This document shows, piece after piece, positions 43,980-52,887 of a DNA stretch of 64,000 nucleotides. Origin of the DNA: Micromussa lordhowensis. Taxonomy: Eukaryota > Cnidaria > Anthozoa > Scleractinia > Lobophylliidae. The position numbers were made by a program, and so were the translations under genes. Location: positions 5,459,667 through 5,523,666 of the forward strand of contig OZ026604.1 in the NCBI GenBank assembly GCA_964020085.1. Direction: 5' to 3'. The notes under the pieces are model-generated. The model was not told where the DNA came from, ran no database searches, and saw only the letters and a list, made by a program, of their open reading frames with translations. Numbering within the stretch: position 1 is the stretch's first letter; each line of letters starts with the position of its first letter.

Positions 43980-46715
43980 TCATGTAGATTTTATTTTTTT
44001 TATTTGATCAAGAATAAATTTTGTAAGGGTAGATTCTAATTCATTCAATTGTTTTACATTGACTGCATCACCGTCTTCAAAACCATCAAGTAATCCTTTT
44101 ATTTGTCGATTACCCATATTAATAGGTGCTTCATAATAGACGATTTTATCTCTGATGTAATAGAATCTATCCCAAATTCGTGAATCAACGTCATTCTGAT
44201 GACCACTTACACCATAAACAACTACAAAGATGTCTGTTTCTACATCATAAGTCGCACCACTCCTGTACTTTAAAGTTAAATCAATATCTAAATCAATAAT
44301 CCCAATGTTTCCATATTTATGAAAATTGATAATTGTTCTACTGTGATCGGAAAAAGTATTTGTATTATTACGTGAAACATTTAATGTTTCGGATACTGCG
44401 TCGACAACCACTTCGTTTCGATCTACTAGATTACCATAATACATTTCAAAAGCTAATGTATACTCACCTAAATCTAACGATTTTAAATCAATAGTTAATC
44501 GGGTGCTATAATAACTGATAGCAGAGTCATACTTAATTTTAAATTGATAAGTAGCTTTGTTGATATCATAGTAATCTTTGTCGACTTTTCTTACTTTGGT
44601 AATATCATCATCATCTTCTTTAAATAAATCGTCATCCATGACAAAAGAGAATTCATTATCTTGTCGGTTTGCTTTAATATTAAGTGCTTCTGCTTCACTG
44701 ACTTTATCTTCTATCAAAGAGTTAATTACAGCGTTATTATCACTAATTGTCTTATTAACATAGTTAACATTGGAAGCGTGAAAGCTATCTGATGACTTCG
44801 GATCTTTCAAGCGGATAATGCTATGATTACCCATGTCAATGGAGTCTTCCATCGGATCAGGATTTTTTCTATTAAGTGCTGCTGCAGCGACATCATTTAT
44901 TTCTCTTTTTAGTTGACCTCTCTGTCCGTGAAAATATCTAAAGTTAATAACATCATTTGATTGAGCATTTTGTGCCGCTTGACTTGAGTCATCTTCAACA
45001 AAAGGTTTAATATTTCTAATAGCATTTCCTCCCATATCGAGATTTCCTTGCATCCCTCGATCCCCAGTAAGGGGCAGATATGTGGAATTTGCTCCTCCAA
45101 CAGTTAGGGCTGCATCATCTACAGAACTACTCCTTATTCCAGTGATAGCATTATCACCCATTTGGAGACTACCAGTCATAGCGCGTGAACCATCCAATTT
45201 TAGTACATCTGTAGGTAGCTTACTTATTTCTGCTTGGACAAATGCCTTGGAGACTAAATCATTAGTATCAAAAGTATTGACACCATATGGCTCAGTATTT
45301 TTTATCCGTTTACCTTTTAAGTCATAGTCATCACCTTTTAATTTTAAAAAGTTTTCATTGACATAAAGTTTATTAACAGCCATTTTAGAATCTTTTACAT
45401 AATTAGGGTAATCACTGATTGGGACATCATCTCCAGTCACTAAATCTGTTATTTTTTTGTCATTCATGTTGAGATCTCCCGTCATAGATACAGATCCGTC
45501 TACTTTAAGATAAAGACTTAAATCAGACTGTGGTATGGAAGCAATTTGACTTTCTAAATAAGTCTTTGTCACAGGTTGCTGCGGCCCAGTTGGAATAGGT
45601 AAGCTAAAAATCCTATTTCCATTCATAGAAAGATTACCAGTCATGTTTTGGCTTCCGTTTAGGAGTAATACTTCTGACCTATCTGCTTTTCTAGAAGATA
45701 AATCATTAATAGCAATATCCTGTTTAGCGTCTTCATCGTCAACATATTCTTTATTGACAGCGTCTTTAGAGTCAGTAGGTTTACCAAGATTGATTATCTT
45801 TTCATTATTCATATTGATCGGTTCAAAATTCAAAATTGTTCCTGAGGAATCAGTACTTTTAACATTAAATAATCTATGATCAAAACTAGTCCTTTGTATT
45901 CCTATGACACATCTACTAAAAAATAGAAATTTAAAATTAGAGTTACTGGAACCATAATATCGAAATTGTAAACGGATGTTCACATCTCTTTTAGAACTAT
46001 TAAATATTATGTAAGCTTTTGCGTAATTACTAAACCAATCATGACTAAAATCAATTATGTTTGCATTACCAGTGACATTTGTAACTAATAGCCTATCTGA
46101 ATCACCATCTGTAACTATATTTGTTCCATCATATCCAAATATTTCAAAAACGATAGAATAATTAGGATCTATTTCTAAATTGTTCACTAGTCGAACAGTA
46201 GAATAAGCATAACCAGATTGCGCTCCTTCTCGAGGCGCTTCTAATAGTTCAAAATGATCAGTGTGCCCAGGAATAGGTATAGAGCCTTTAGTACATTCTG
46301 CTTTATCACCAAAATCTTTATAAAAAGTAAAACTACTTTGCAAATGATAATTTGTCCTATGATCTGTTGTCATCTCCTTTAATTGTTTTAGAGGTACAGC
46401 ATCATTATCATCCGTAGCATCTTCTAAATCACTAATCTTATGATTATTCATATTTAAATGACCAGTCATTGAAGTTGTTCCATCTCTTTTCAGATAAGGT
46501 GACAAATCAATAGCTGGTAGGTTATTATCTACATACTCTTTTGTTGCTGCATCATTTTTATCGATAGGAGCAGCTACTTCAGTTAAACGCTTACTATCAA
46601 TATCAAAATTACCATCATCAGTTAGACTAAATCCAATTCCAGGTAAACCAGGATCACCTTTTTCACCTCTACCACTTGTTGATGATGATTCAAGTTGCCC
46701 ATTACTAAAACCCAT
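43980..46715 (-). CDS. Long tail-fibre-like protein with repeated MTGxLxMN units (911 aa)
   Basis: Begins with the same anchor-like peptide, followed by a short collagen-like stretch (GEKGDPGLPG). About eight copies of a fibre repeat follow, pattern MTGxLxMNxxxIxxLxxPxxxxDAVxKxYVD (for example SMTGHLNMNNHKISDL, NMTGNLSMNGNRIFSL, SMTGDLNMNDKKITDL, AMTGSLQMGDNAITGI). Two beta-rich domains are inserted (about residues 115-290 and 705-860). The same repeat type builds trimeric phage tail fibres. Probable role is receptor binding. Length, intact frame and the AT-rich TATAT before the ATG support a functional gene. Host receptor unknown. Confidence 0.75.
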   Translation of the reverse strand: MGFSNGQLESSSTSGRGEKGDPGLPGIGFSLTDDGNFDIDSKRLTEVAAPIDKNDAATKEYVDNNLPAIDLSPYLKRDGTTSMTGHLNMNNHKISDLEDATDDNDAVPLKQLKEMTTDHRTNYHLQSSFTFYKDFGDKAECTKGSIPIPGHTDHFELLEAPREGAQSGYAYSTVRLVNNLEIDPNYSIVFEIFGYDGTNIVTDGDSDRLLVTNVTGNANIIDFSHDWFSNYAKAYIIFNSSKRDVNIRLQFRYYGSSNSNFKFLFFSRCVIGIQRTSFDHRLFNVKSTDSSGTILNFEPINMNNEKIINLGKPTDSKDAVNKEYVDDEDAKQDIAINDLSSRKADRSEVLLLNGSQNMTGNLSMNGNRIFSLPIPTGPQQPVTKTYLESQIASIPQSDLSLYLKVDGSVSMTGDLNMNDKKITDLVTGDDVPISDYPNYVKDSKMAVNKLYVNENFLKLKGDDYDLKGKRIKNTEPYGVNTFDTNDLVSKAFVQAEISKLPTDVLKLDGSRAMTGSLQMGDNAITGIRSSSVDDAALTVGGANSTYLPLTGDRGMQGNLDMGGNAIRNIKPFVEDDSSQAAQNAQSNDVINFRYFHGQRGQLKREINDVAAAALNRKNPDPMEDSIDMGNHSIIRLKDPKSSDSFHASNVNYVNKTISDNNAVINSLIEDKVSEAEALNIKANRQDNEFSFVMDDDLFKEDDDDITKVRKVDKDYYDINKATYQFKIKYDSAISYYSTRLTIDLKSLDLGEYTLAFEMYYGNLVDRNEVVVDAVSETLNVSRNNTNTFSDHSRTIINFHKYGNIGIIDLDIDLTLKYRSGATYDVETDIFVVVYGVSGHQNDVDSRIWDRFYYIRDKIVYYEAPINMGNRQIKGLLDGFEDGDAVNVKQLNELESTLTKFILDQIKKIKST

Positions 46716-46747
46716 ATATAATATAATATTCTAAATTAAATTTATTC

Positions 46748-47134
46748 TCAGTCTATTAAGTAATCCAAACTTAACATTTTCCGATGAATATTAAAATCTT
46801 CAGAATCTTCAGATTCTGATGTGTCTCTCAAATAATCGCTATGTAAGCTATAAAGACTTTTAGTTAACGACAATATTCTATCGTCAATAACTTCGTTGTA
46901 CTCTTCTTCAATTGATTTTAGTTTTAGTAGCTTGGCACTAATATTTTCATAATAAAAATCCATTTCTGACAAATTAACTATTATTGAATTTGTTAGTCTC
47001 TTACATTCTTCTTTATAATTTACTCTTTCAGTTTCATTACCACTTCTACAGCCACATTCATTGCCATTGTCATTACCATTTCCGTTGTCATTACAATTGT
47101 CATTACCATTGTCATTACCATTTCCATTATCCAT
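46748..47134 (-). CDS. Asn/Gly/Asp-repeat protein (128 aa, unknown)
   Basis: The frame extends to 47290, but I place the start at 47134, where TATATAGG stands before ATGGATAATGG; this is just past the ATPase stop. The N-terminus is a simple GNDN repeat (DNGNGNDNGNDNCNDNGNGN), followed by a Cys pair (ECGCRSG) and two helical segments. The end is acidic (ESEDSEDF). No family is recognised. It lies between the ATPase and long fibre genes and may be a minor virion or assembly protein. Confidence 0.5.
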   Translation of the reverse strand: MDNGNGNDNGNDNCNDNGNGNDNGNECGCRSGNETERVNYKEECKRLTNSIIVNLSEMDFYYENISAKLLKLKSIEEEYNEVIDDRILSLTKSLYSLHSDYLRDTSESEDSEDFNIHRKMLSLDYLID

Positions 47135-47135
47135 C

Positions 47136-47771
47136 CTATATATTTTCATTGAAATTTTTTCTGATTGTCTTTTTTGTCTTATCAATGTACGCAAAACTAT
47201 AAGGCTCACTAGTCGCACTCTCGAATCGCTTCTTAGGTACATTGACTTCTTTACACATTCTTGCTGTCTCTGCATTACTTGGAGAGTCAAAAATACAAAA
47301 ATGAGAGCAATTCAACCTGATGTCTTTGGGAGTGAGATAATAAGATTGACTTAAATATATGACACTGCAATTTTTATGACGGCCACCAATAAAATATTCA
47401 ATGAGAGGTTTTTGGTTTCGTTCACAAGCAAAGTCATCAAAGATGACTATTTTTTGGTTATCGTGGTCTAGGCTTTCCAGAGGAATGACATCACCATTAC
47501 TCTCTTCTATAACATCATAACCAGCCTCTTCTGAAATGGGTCGAAATGTTTCTAATAGTTGTCTGTACTTCGGTTGCTCGAGATTTTTAGAAAACAAGTA
47601 AATCTTATCATAGTAGAGTAGATTATAAAGCATATGCATAAGAACGTTAGTTTTACCACAACCGCTTGGTCCACAAATTAACATTCGAAAAGTGTCTGAA
47701 GGCATATAAGGTAGCAGTCGTTTGAAATTGTGGTCATTTTCAGAAGCTGAATCATAATTAGGAATTTTCAT
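47136..47771 (-). CDS. A32/FtsK-type genome-packaging ATPase
   Basis: 211 residues. The Walker A motif GPSGCGKT is at 34-41 and Walker B KIVIFDDF at 107-113, followed by the conserved CSVIYLSQSYY segment (sensor region). It belongs to the HerA/FtsK-like packaging ATPases of poxvirus A32 type found in Polintons, virophages and large DNA viruses. It should pump the genome into the capsid. First of the left-pointing genes, divergent from 47842; AATTATATAG lies just before its ATG. Complete. Confidence 0.9.
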   Translation of the reverse strand: MKIPNYDSASENDHNFKRLLPYMPSDTFRMLICGPSGCGKTNVLMHMLYNLLYYDKIYLFSKNLEQPKYRQLLETFRPISEEAGYDVIEESNGDVIPLESLDHDNQKIVIFDDFACERNQKPLIEYFIGGRHKNCSVIYLSQSYYLTPKDIRLNCSHFCIFDSPSNAETARMCKEVNVPKKRFESATSEPYSFAYIDKTKKTIRKNFNENI

Positions 47772-47841
47772 CTATATAATTAATATTTTTTAAATAAATG
47801 TCGCATATTATTTCACATAATATAAAAAATATAAATATTAT
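47772..47841. promoter_or_regulatory. Divergent intergenic promoter region
   Basis: Seventy bases, almost only A and T, separate the ATPase ATG (minus) and the 341-aa gene ATG (plus). Both sides carry TATATA-type words ending at the start codon (TATATAGATG on the minus strand, ATATTATATG on the plus strand). It must serve both directions. Confidence 0.7.
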
Positions 47842-48867
47842 ATGAGTCTCTCAAATTGGAAACGATTAGCTCAGAAGCGGACTGAGACTGGAAAGATGAA
47901 GAATCAGCTTTATGATGAGATCACTGAAGAGAAGATAAAGAGTAAGACTTCTGACCAGCGGATAACAAAATCATTTAGACTAGATGAAATCATAGATGGG
48001 TTAAAGGCACAAAAGCCTAAGAATAGACCACAAATGAGAATACGTCCCGGCCCGGCAGGTAAACCAGATGAAATTGATTATGCACCAGAAGTAGATCCAT
48101 ATGAAGATATGGATGTAGAAGGATTATTAGATCTCCAAGATTACGTAGCGCCACAGGCAGAAAAACAAATAATACCTAAAGGTCCTCCACCAAAATATGA
48201 AATGGATCCTAGTTTTTGGAGAGGAGATGAATCTTTACCACCAGAATATTCTTTTGTGGAAGAAGGACCTTTAGAAATTGAAGCACCACCTGATGATGAT
48301 GATGATTTAGATAGAGGAGATATTAATAGGATTTTAGATAGTACAGGTCTTCCTAACTATGATGATGTTGAAATGAGATTATCCCAACCAGAAATGACAC
48401 CAGTTAAACGTAGTAAATATCTCGAGAGTAACATAAAACGAGCAAATTCTGAAATAAGCAGTATTACAAGTACATTTAAAACAAATACAAGTAAAAGACT
48501 AAATCAAGCTATAAAAAATAATGCTCCTAGAGATGTAATAGAAAAGCTAGAGCGAGAAAAGGATATGGCTCATAAATTTGCAGATAGTAGACTAAAACCT
48601 ATTCAAGAATATAGAGACTATCTAAAAGTACAGAAAAAGAAAAGTACAAAGGGAAGTGGCGTCAAGAGGGGAAGTGGTGTCTATTTCTATAATGATGCTC
48701 AAGAATTACTAAAGAAATTAACACTAATTATTGGCGAAATGGAAGCAGGCAATACAAGTGTCAAGATGAGAAATATGGGTCAAACTATCTTAGACACTCT
48801 ATTAAGAACAAAATCAATCAATAAGTCGCAATATCAAAAGTTAGTGAAAAAATATTTCGGGGTTTAG
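47842..48867 (+). CDS. Virion protein with two PPxY late-domain motifs (341 aa)
   Basis: The N-terminal third is basic. The middle is acidic and Pro-rich and carries two PPxY motifs, PPKY at residues 116-119 and PPEY at 133-136. The second half is helical with a conserved-looking C-terminal domain (FYNDAQELLKKLTLIIGEME then MRNMGQTILDTLLRTK). PPxY binds WW domains of NEDD4-type ubiquitin ligases and is used by adenovirus protein VI and budding viruses for transport or exit. Use here is inference. It leads the right-pointing structural cluster (minor capsid, basic protein, major capsid). ATTATATG is at the start. Confidence 0.65.
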   Translation: MSLSNWKRLAQKRTETGKMKNQLYDEITEEKIKSKTSDQRITKSFRLDEIIDGLKAQKPKNRPQMRIRPGPAGKPDEIDYAPEVDPYEDMDVEGLLDLQDYVAPQAEKQIIPKGPPPKYEMDPSFWRGDESLPPEYSFVEEGPLEIEAPPDDDDDLDRGDINRILDSTGLPNYDDVEMRLSQPEMTPVKRSKYLESNIKRANSEISSITSTFKTNTSKRLNQAIKNNAPRDVIEKLEREKDMAHKFADSRLKPIQEYRDYLKVQKKKSTKGSGVKRGSGVYFYNDAQELLKKLTLIIGEMEAGNTSVKMRNMGQTILDTLLRTKSINKSQYQKLVKKYFGV

Positions 48868-48889
48868 TAAATATTATTTACATTAGTAT

Positions 48890-49657
48890 ATGGAGAGAGA
48901 AATCTCATTAAGCAGTTTTGCAGTTAAAGATGAACCTGGTAATCGACCTGGTGATTTTACTACAAGGTTTTCTAGAACGCTGGACTATGAACACAGTGAT
49001 GGGATTTGGTATATTGGTTTTAATAAAATTATTTCAATGGCTTTTACATGGACAAATATAAATTCTGGTTATAGCAATCAAAAGATAGCTTACAGTAAAG
49101 ACGGTGGGAAAACATTTACAGATATTGATTTTCCAAAAGGAGTTTGGGATTACACTGATATTGATAATTACATTAAGGAAAAGACTAAAATAGTCCGCGG
49201 TGATGGTGATGAAGAATTTCCAATTACGGTGACTTTTGATGAACCAACTTTTAGAGTCTTAGTGACTTTAGACGCTAACTATCAGCTTGACCTGCGTAAA
49301 TCTAATTTTGGTAAACTAATAGGATTCGATAAGGTGATCTTAAGAGATGAGAGAAACGTTAGCCCCAAAGTACCTAACCTATCAGAAGATACAGATGTCC
49401 TAAATATTCACTGTGATTTAGTCTCTGATTCATTAGTAGATGGGGTAGAATCAGATATTGTTTTTAGTTTTGGTACAGGAACGCTGAGACCTTCTTACAA
49501 TTTTACCCTTGAACCGCGTCGTGTTATATTTAATCCTATCAATAAAACAAGAGTTTCAAGCGTTCGAATCTATGTAACTGATGGTTTAAGAAGACCAGTC
49601 TATTTAAATCATGCTGACACAGCATTTTCATTAATCTTAAAAAAAGTTCCATTTTAA
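48890..49657 (+). CDS. Minor capsid protein (penton-like, single jelly roll)
   Basis: 255 residues and beta-rich. The N-terminal segment (FTTRFSRTLDYEHSDGIWYI, then FNKIISMAFTWTNINSGYSN) fits the Polinton penton pattern of a first strand pair ending in W-x-I/V-G-F/L and a YSW-like strand. The later FPKGVWDYTDIDNYI matches the usual LPxGxYxYxxIxxYI. It should form the pentameric vertices of the capsid. It lies two genes upstream of the major capsid protein, as in other Polintons. AGTATATG at the start. Complete. Confidence 0.75.
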   Translation: MEREISLSSFAVKDEPGNRPGDFTTRFSRTLDYEHSDGIWYIGFNKIISMAFTWTNINSGYSNQKIAYSKDGGKTFTDIDFPKGVWDYTDIDNYIKEKTKIVRGDGDEEFPITVTFDEPTFRVLVTLDANYQLDLRKSNFGKLIGFDKVILRDERNVSPKVPNLSEDTDVLNIHCDLVSDSLVDGVESDIVFSFGTGTLRPSYNFTLEPRRVIFNPINKTRVSSVRIYVTDGLRRPVYLNHADTAFSLILKKVPF

Positions 49658-49663
49658 TTATAT

Positions 49664-50035
49664 ATGAAGTCAAGAGAGTTCAAAAAGATTTATCACCCAA
49701 GAACGGGACGATATGTCTACAAACACCGCGGCAATGGAATTATAGTAGACAATCTTATGAAACCACTAAAAAAGGTAGCTAGTGCTTTAACTGGACAGGT
49801 TTTAAAACCATTTGCTAAAAAAGCAATACAAGCTGGTGTATCTCAAGCGGGAGAACGAGTTGGTAAAAAGGCTGCTGATAAAGTTATAGAGCGATCAGGT
49901 GAGCTTATCCGAAAAAGGCTGTCCTCAGGGTCTAAAAAAGCGACAAAGTCAACAAAGTCAAAGCCAGGTAGAGCAAAGCCAAGGACTCAGGATGAAGTTA
50001 ATGCACTGATTAATAATCTAATAGCACGCTCTTAA
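49664..50035 (+). CDS. Small basic virion protein (123 aa)
   Basis: Lys/Arg-rich. The N-terminus is FKKIYHPRTGRYVYKHRGNG. A helical segment with Ala/Gly spacing follows (KPFAKKAIQAGVSQAGERVG), then a Ser/Lys-rich basic stretch (SSGSKKATKSTKSKPGRAK). Position between penton and major capsid, charge and size suggest a core or membrane-active protein comparable to the small adenovirus core proteins. Homology is not shown. It starts 6 bp after the penton stop at AATTATATATG. Confidence 0.55.
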   Translation: MKSREFKKIYHPRTGRYVYKHRGNGIIVDNLMKPLKKVASALTGQVLKPFAKKAIQAGVSQAGERVGKKAADKVIERSGELIRKRLSSGSKKATKSTKSKPGRAKPRTQDEVNALINNLIARS

Positions 50036-50065
50036 AGAAAAAAAAAATATGATAAAAAATATATA

Positions 50066-51310
50066 ATGGCATTTAGATCACCAGAGAATGTTCAGAGAAA
50101 CGAACTAGTGCAATTTCGTCTTCAAGATGCTATAAGAGCTCCTGCCAATACTCAAGAGCAAAATAAGAAAGGATACAAATTTCATGTTACTGATCGTGGT
50201 ATTATGCTTGATTGGTTTAACGCCTTTTTTGAAGTGCGATTCAGATTAGACCTTAAAGCAAATGGTGGGGACAATGCAGACGCCAGAACAACAATTATTA
50301 ATGGATCGCATTCATTAATTAAGCATATGGTAATAAAGAGTGCAGGAAAAATCGTCTACGACACTGATAATCTTCATCTTGTAACTTTTGCAAAAAATCT
50401 TTTAGAATATTCAGATGATTTTGGGCGTAGTACAGCCAAAAATAGCTTATGGTATTTAGATACAGATGCCACTTCAGATGATACAAACACTGGTTTGGAA
50501 AGTAGGCGTTTATTAACAGCTAACAGAGCTCATGTTAATACAAGTATTCCATTAAATAGGTATTCTTTTTTCGAAGAATTAGAAGGACGATTGTTACCAC
50601 CAATGGATCTCCAATTTGAAATAGAACTGACACCGGACGCTGAAGTATTATATGGGGCAGTTGATACATTGAGATTAGTAATTGATCGTTTTTATCTATG
50701 GGTACCCCGACTAGAACCAAAAGATGCTCTGATGACTAAATTCATCAGTGAATACCAAAAACCCAGTAAATGGAAATACCTCAAAGAAATGTACCAAACT
50801 TCAGATACTACCAGAAACAGTGGTGATTTCAGAATCTCAGCTAGTATTGATAAAGTACAGCATGTTTTCCTCTACTTCCAGAGACTTAAGACAAATGATA
50901 TGACAGCAAATCCTTATATTTTTGATACTTTTAAACTGAACGCAGCCAATAATAATAGTCATCTTAGCACATGTCGTCTTGAATATGGTAATGGTGTCTA
51001 CTATCCAGAACTTGAATATGATACAGAAAGTAAAACAAGAATCTATTATGATTTAATGAATTATTCATGGAAAAAGAATGATTATAATACAGGTACTCAA
51101 TTGAATATCGCTAATTTTTCGAGTCTTTACCCAATGTTATATTTTGATTTAACTTATCAAACAGAACAGGTAAGCAGAGATCCAAAGCAACTTAACATAA
51201 GATTTCGCCTCTCACAAGCCGCAGCTGCTGATTTTAGAGTGCATGCAATTGTTCTCTATGAAGAGGATGTTGTTGTTGATAAAGTGGGAGATCAATTAGT
51301 TATTGTCTAA
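50066..51310 (+). CDS. Major capsid protein (double jelly roll)
   Basis: 414 residues, beta-rich throughout, with the size and position of the Polinton hexon-type protein. The N-terminal arm (VQRNELVQFRLQDAIRAPAN) leads into strands such as WFNAFFEVRFRLDL and HSLIKHMVIKSAGKIVYD. The second half has another set (VQHVFLYFQRLKTN, PMLYFDLTYQTEQV). Trimers would form the icosahedral shell. AAATATATA lies directly before ATG. No frameshift is visible. The assignment rests on context and secondary-structure pattern rather than a catalytic motif. Confidence 0.75.
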   Translation: MAFRSPENVQRNELVQFRLQDAIRAPANTQEQNKKGYKFHVTDRGIMLDWFNAFFEVRFRLDLKANGGDNADARTTIINGSHSLIKHMVIKSAGKIVYDTDNLHLVTFAKNLLEYSDDFGRSTAKNSLWYLDTDATSDDTNTGLESRRLLTANRAHVNTSIPLNRYSFFEELEGRLLPPMDLQFEIELTPDAEVLYGAVDTLRLVIDRFYLWVPRLEPKDALMTKFISEYQKPSKWKYLKEMYQTSDTTRNSGDFRISASIDKVQHVFLYFQRLKTNDMTANPYIFDTFKLNAANNNSHLSTCRLEYGNGVYYPELEYDTESKTRIYYDLMNYSWKKNDYNTGTQLNIANFSSLYPMLYFDLTYQTEQVSRDPKQLNIRFRLSQAAAADFRVHAIVLYEEDVVVDKVGDQLVIV

Positions 51311-51348
51311 AAAAAAATACTTAGAAAAAATATTTTAATATAATATAA

Positions 51349-52053
51349 ATGAGAGTTAAAGAAAGAGTGAACGAAAGTCAGAACAAAGAAGAAATAGTCG
51401 ATTTTCTCCATATTGACACTTCAAAGATAACTTTTGCAAAACCAAAGCCAAATAAGCACAATGGAACGCAGATTGGAATATTATACAATGGAAGGACATT
51501 ATTTGTTAAATATGAAGGATATACTCCCTTTGGATTAAAAGAAAACTATAATAAAGATGGAGAATATCAAGGTACTAGCATGCAAATTAGTTGTGATGGG
51601 GAATATCTAGAAAAAGCCAAAGAATTGGATCAATTCTTCATTGATTATATACATTCTAATAATAAAAAAAAAATACCAAGAGAAGCTGTATCAGGTTATG
51701 ATGAATACGGTCAAGGTGGTTCTTGGAAAAGAATCTGTAAAAAACCGTATAAAATGGTTGATGAAGAGAGAGTGTATCAAGATTACCCATCAAAGATGGA
51801 GTTTAATCTATTTTTTAGAAATGATCGACTAGCTACAAGATTTTTTACATGGGATCGAGAAAAGATTGAATATGAATCAGTATCAATAGGGCCACGAAGC
51901 GAAGTGAAATTTATTGCTGCTTGGTTTTCAATTACAACTGGAACTTTTGGAGCTACTCTAAAACCAAAATTAATGCAAGTATCATATAGAGAGCAAGAAG
52001 ATCTTTTTAAAGACTTCATCTTAGATGATGATGAAGAAGAAGATTGGATCTGA
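51349..52053 (+). CDS. Conserved-type unknown protein (234 aa)
   Basis: No motif I can name with certainty. The sequence alternates beta strands and short helices (GTQIGILYNGRTLFVKYEGY, then FFTWDREKIEYESVSIGPRS), includes a GTFGATLKPKLMQV strand and ends in a strongly acidic tail (DDDEEEDWI). An acidic C-terminus after a beta core resembles single-stranded DNA-binding proteins of some viruses, but this is only a guess. ATAATATAA precedes the ATG. It lies between the major capsid and Gly-rich protein genes. Confidence 0.5.
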   Translation: MRVKERVNESQNKEEIVDFLHIDTSKITFAKPKPNKHNGTQIGILYNGRTLFVKYEGYTPFGLKENYNKDGEYQGTSMQISCDGEYLEKAKELDQFFIDYIHSNNKKKIPREAVSGYDEYGQGGSWKRICKKPYKMVDEERVYQDYPSKMEFNLFFRNDRLATRFFTWDREKIEYESVSIGPRSEVKFIAAWFSITTGTFGATLKPKLMQVSYREQEDLFKDFILDDDEEEDWI

Positions 52054-52132
52054 TTAATAACGTCATAGACTGTGACAAAGGCACAGAACATATATTATTT
52101 AGGAATTTAAAAAAGTCCCTAAATAATATATA

Positions 52133-52858
52133 ATGACTGAACTACATCAAATTTCTATAAAACTTTCTGAAGGCCAAAAACGAAAACTATCTAAGGCTTA
52201 CAGAAACAGAGAAGAAATAAGTTTACGCTTAAGTAAAAATGCGTTAAGTGGTTCCAATGTCCTTATGGTACCAATGAATACTGTTAAGAGACTAGCTAAG
52301 GCACAAGCAGCTAATCGAGGAATGGTAATTACTATATCAAAGTATAATATCAGGCGTCAATCTGGGTCTGGTATCTTTAGTTCAATATTGCCAGTATTAA
52401 AGAATGTAGCACCAACTATCGGTAAAACACTAGGATTGTCTGCTCTAGCAGGGTTAGCTTCTGAAGGTGCTAGTCAAATAGTTAAGAAAATTAGTGGCGG
52501 ACAAGTGTATCAAGTACCAAATAATAAACTATTTATGTTAGCTCAATTGGGTGATCTACTAACTAAAGGACAAATAGGAGATTTAGCCCGAGCTCATAAA
52601 TTAGGAGAAGACTTACTTTTCAAAATGACACAACGACAAGTAGGTAATGGTATTGGTACGTTAATAGCTAGTATTGGTATTCCAATGCTTATTGATGCAT
52701 TAAAAGGAGGAAGTATAAAAGGAAGAGGAGGAGTTCGAATGGGGAAATCGGATGGAGGAGGAGGTCCTCGTATGGGAATGCCTATGGCTCCACCACCTTT
52801 TATTGGGACATGGGGCAGGGGTAGGGGTAGGGTTAAAAAAAAAAAAAAAAAGAACTAA
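52133..52858 (+). CDS. Gly-rich, pVI-like virion protein (241 aa), ending in an A17 run
   Basis: The N-terminal 75 residues form a small domain (ISIKLSEGQKRKLSKAYRNR). Two hydrophobic, Gly/Ala-rich helices follow (PTIGKTLGLSALAGLASEGA and IGTLIASIGIPMLIDALKGG) that could insert in or disrupt membranes. The C-terminus is Gly/Arg-rich and ends in a Lys run encoded by 17 consecutive A (52835-52851). Its place directly before the protease matches the membrane-lytic pVI class of adenovirus-like particles; that comparison is inference. AATATATA sits at the ATG. The A-run has a bearing on the next gene (see 52835-52852). Confidence 0.6.
   Translation: MTELHQISIKLSEGQKRKLSKAYRNREEISLRLSKNALSGSNVLMVPMNTVKRLAKAQAANRGMVITISKYNIRRQSGSGIFSSILPVLKNVAPTIGKTLGLSALAGLASEGASQIVKKISGGQVYQVPNNKLFMLAQLGDLLTKGQIGDLARAHKLGEDLLFKMTQRQVGNGIGTLIASIGIPMLIDALKGGSIKGRGGVRMGKSDGGGGPRMGMPMAPPPFIGTWGRGRGRVKKKKKKN
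52835..52852 (+). promoter_or_regulatory. Poly-A slippery site, possible -1 frameshift into the protease
   Basis: In the upstream gene's frame the A17 run ends A_AAA_AAG (52846-52852), a canonical -1 slippery heptamer. A -1 slip here leaves the reading frame of the protease gene open straight through to its Met at 52888. Without it, the upstream gene stops at 52856-52858. Polymerase slippage on A17 would have the same effect. A replication or assembly error is the alternative. Confidence 0.5.
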
Positions 52859-52887
52859 AAAAGCCTAAATTCCATAAAGATATCCCA

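Noticed and set aside
47135..47290. N-terminal extension of the Asn/Gly/Asp-repeat protein
   Set aside because: This part overlaps the ATPase gene, and the TATATAGG motif stands at the internal start 47134.
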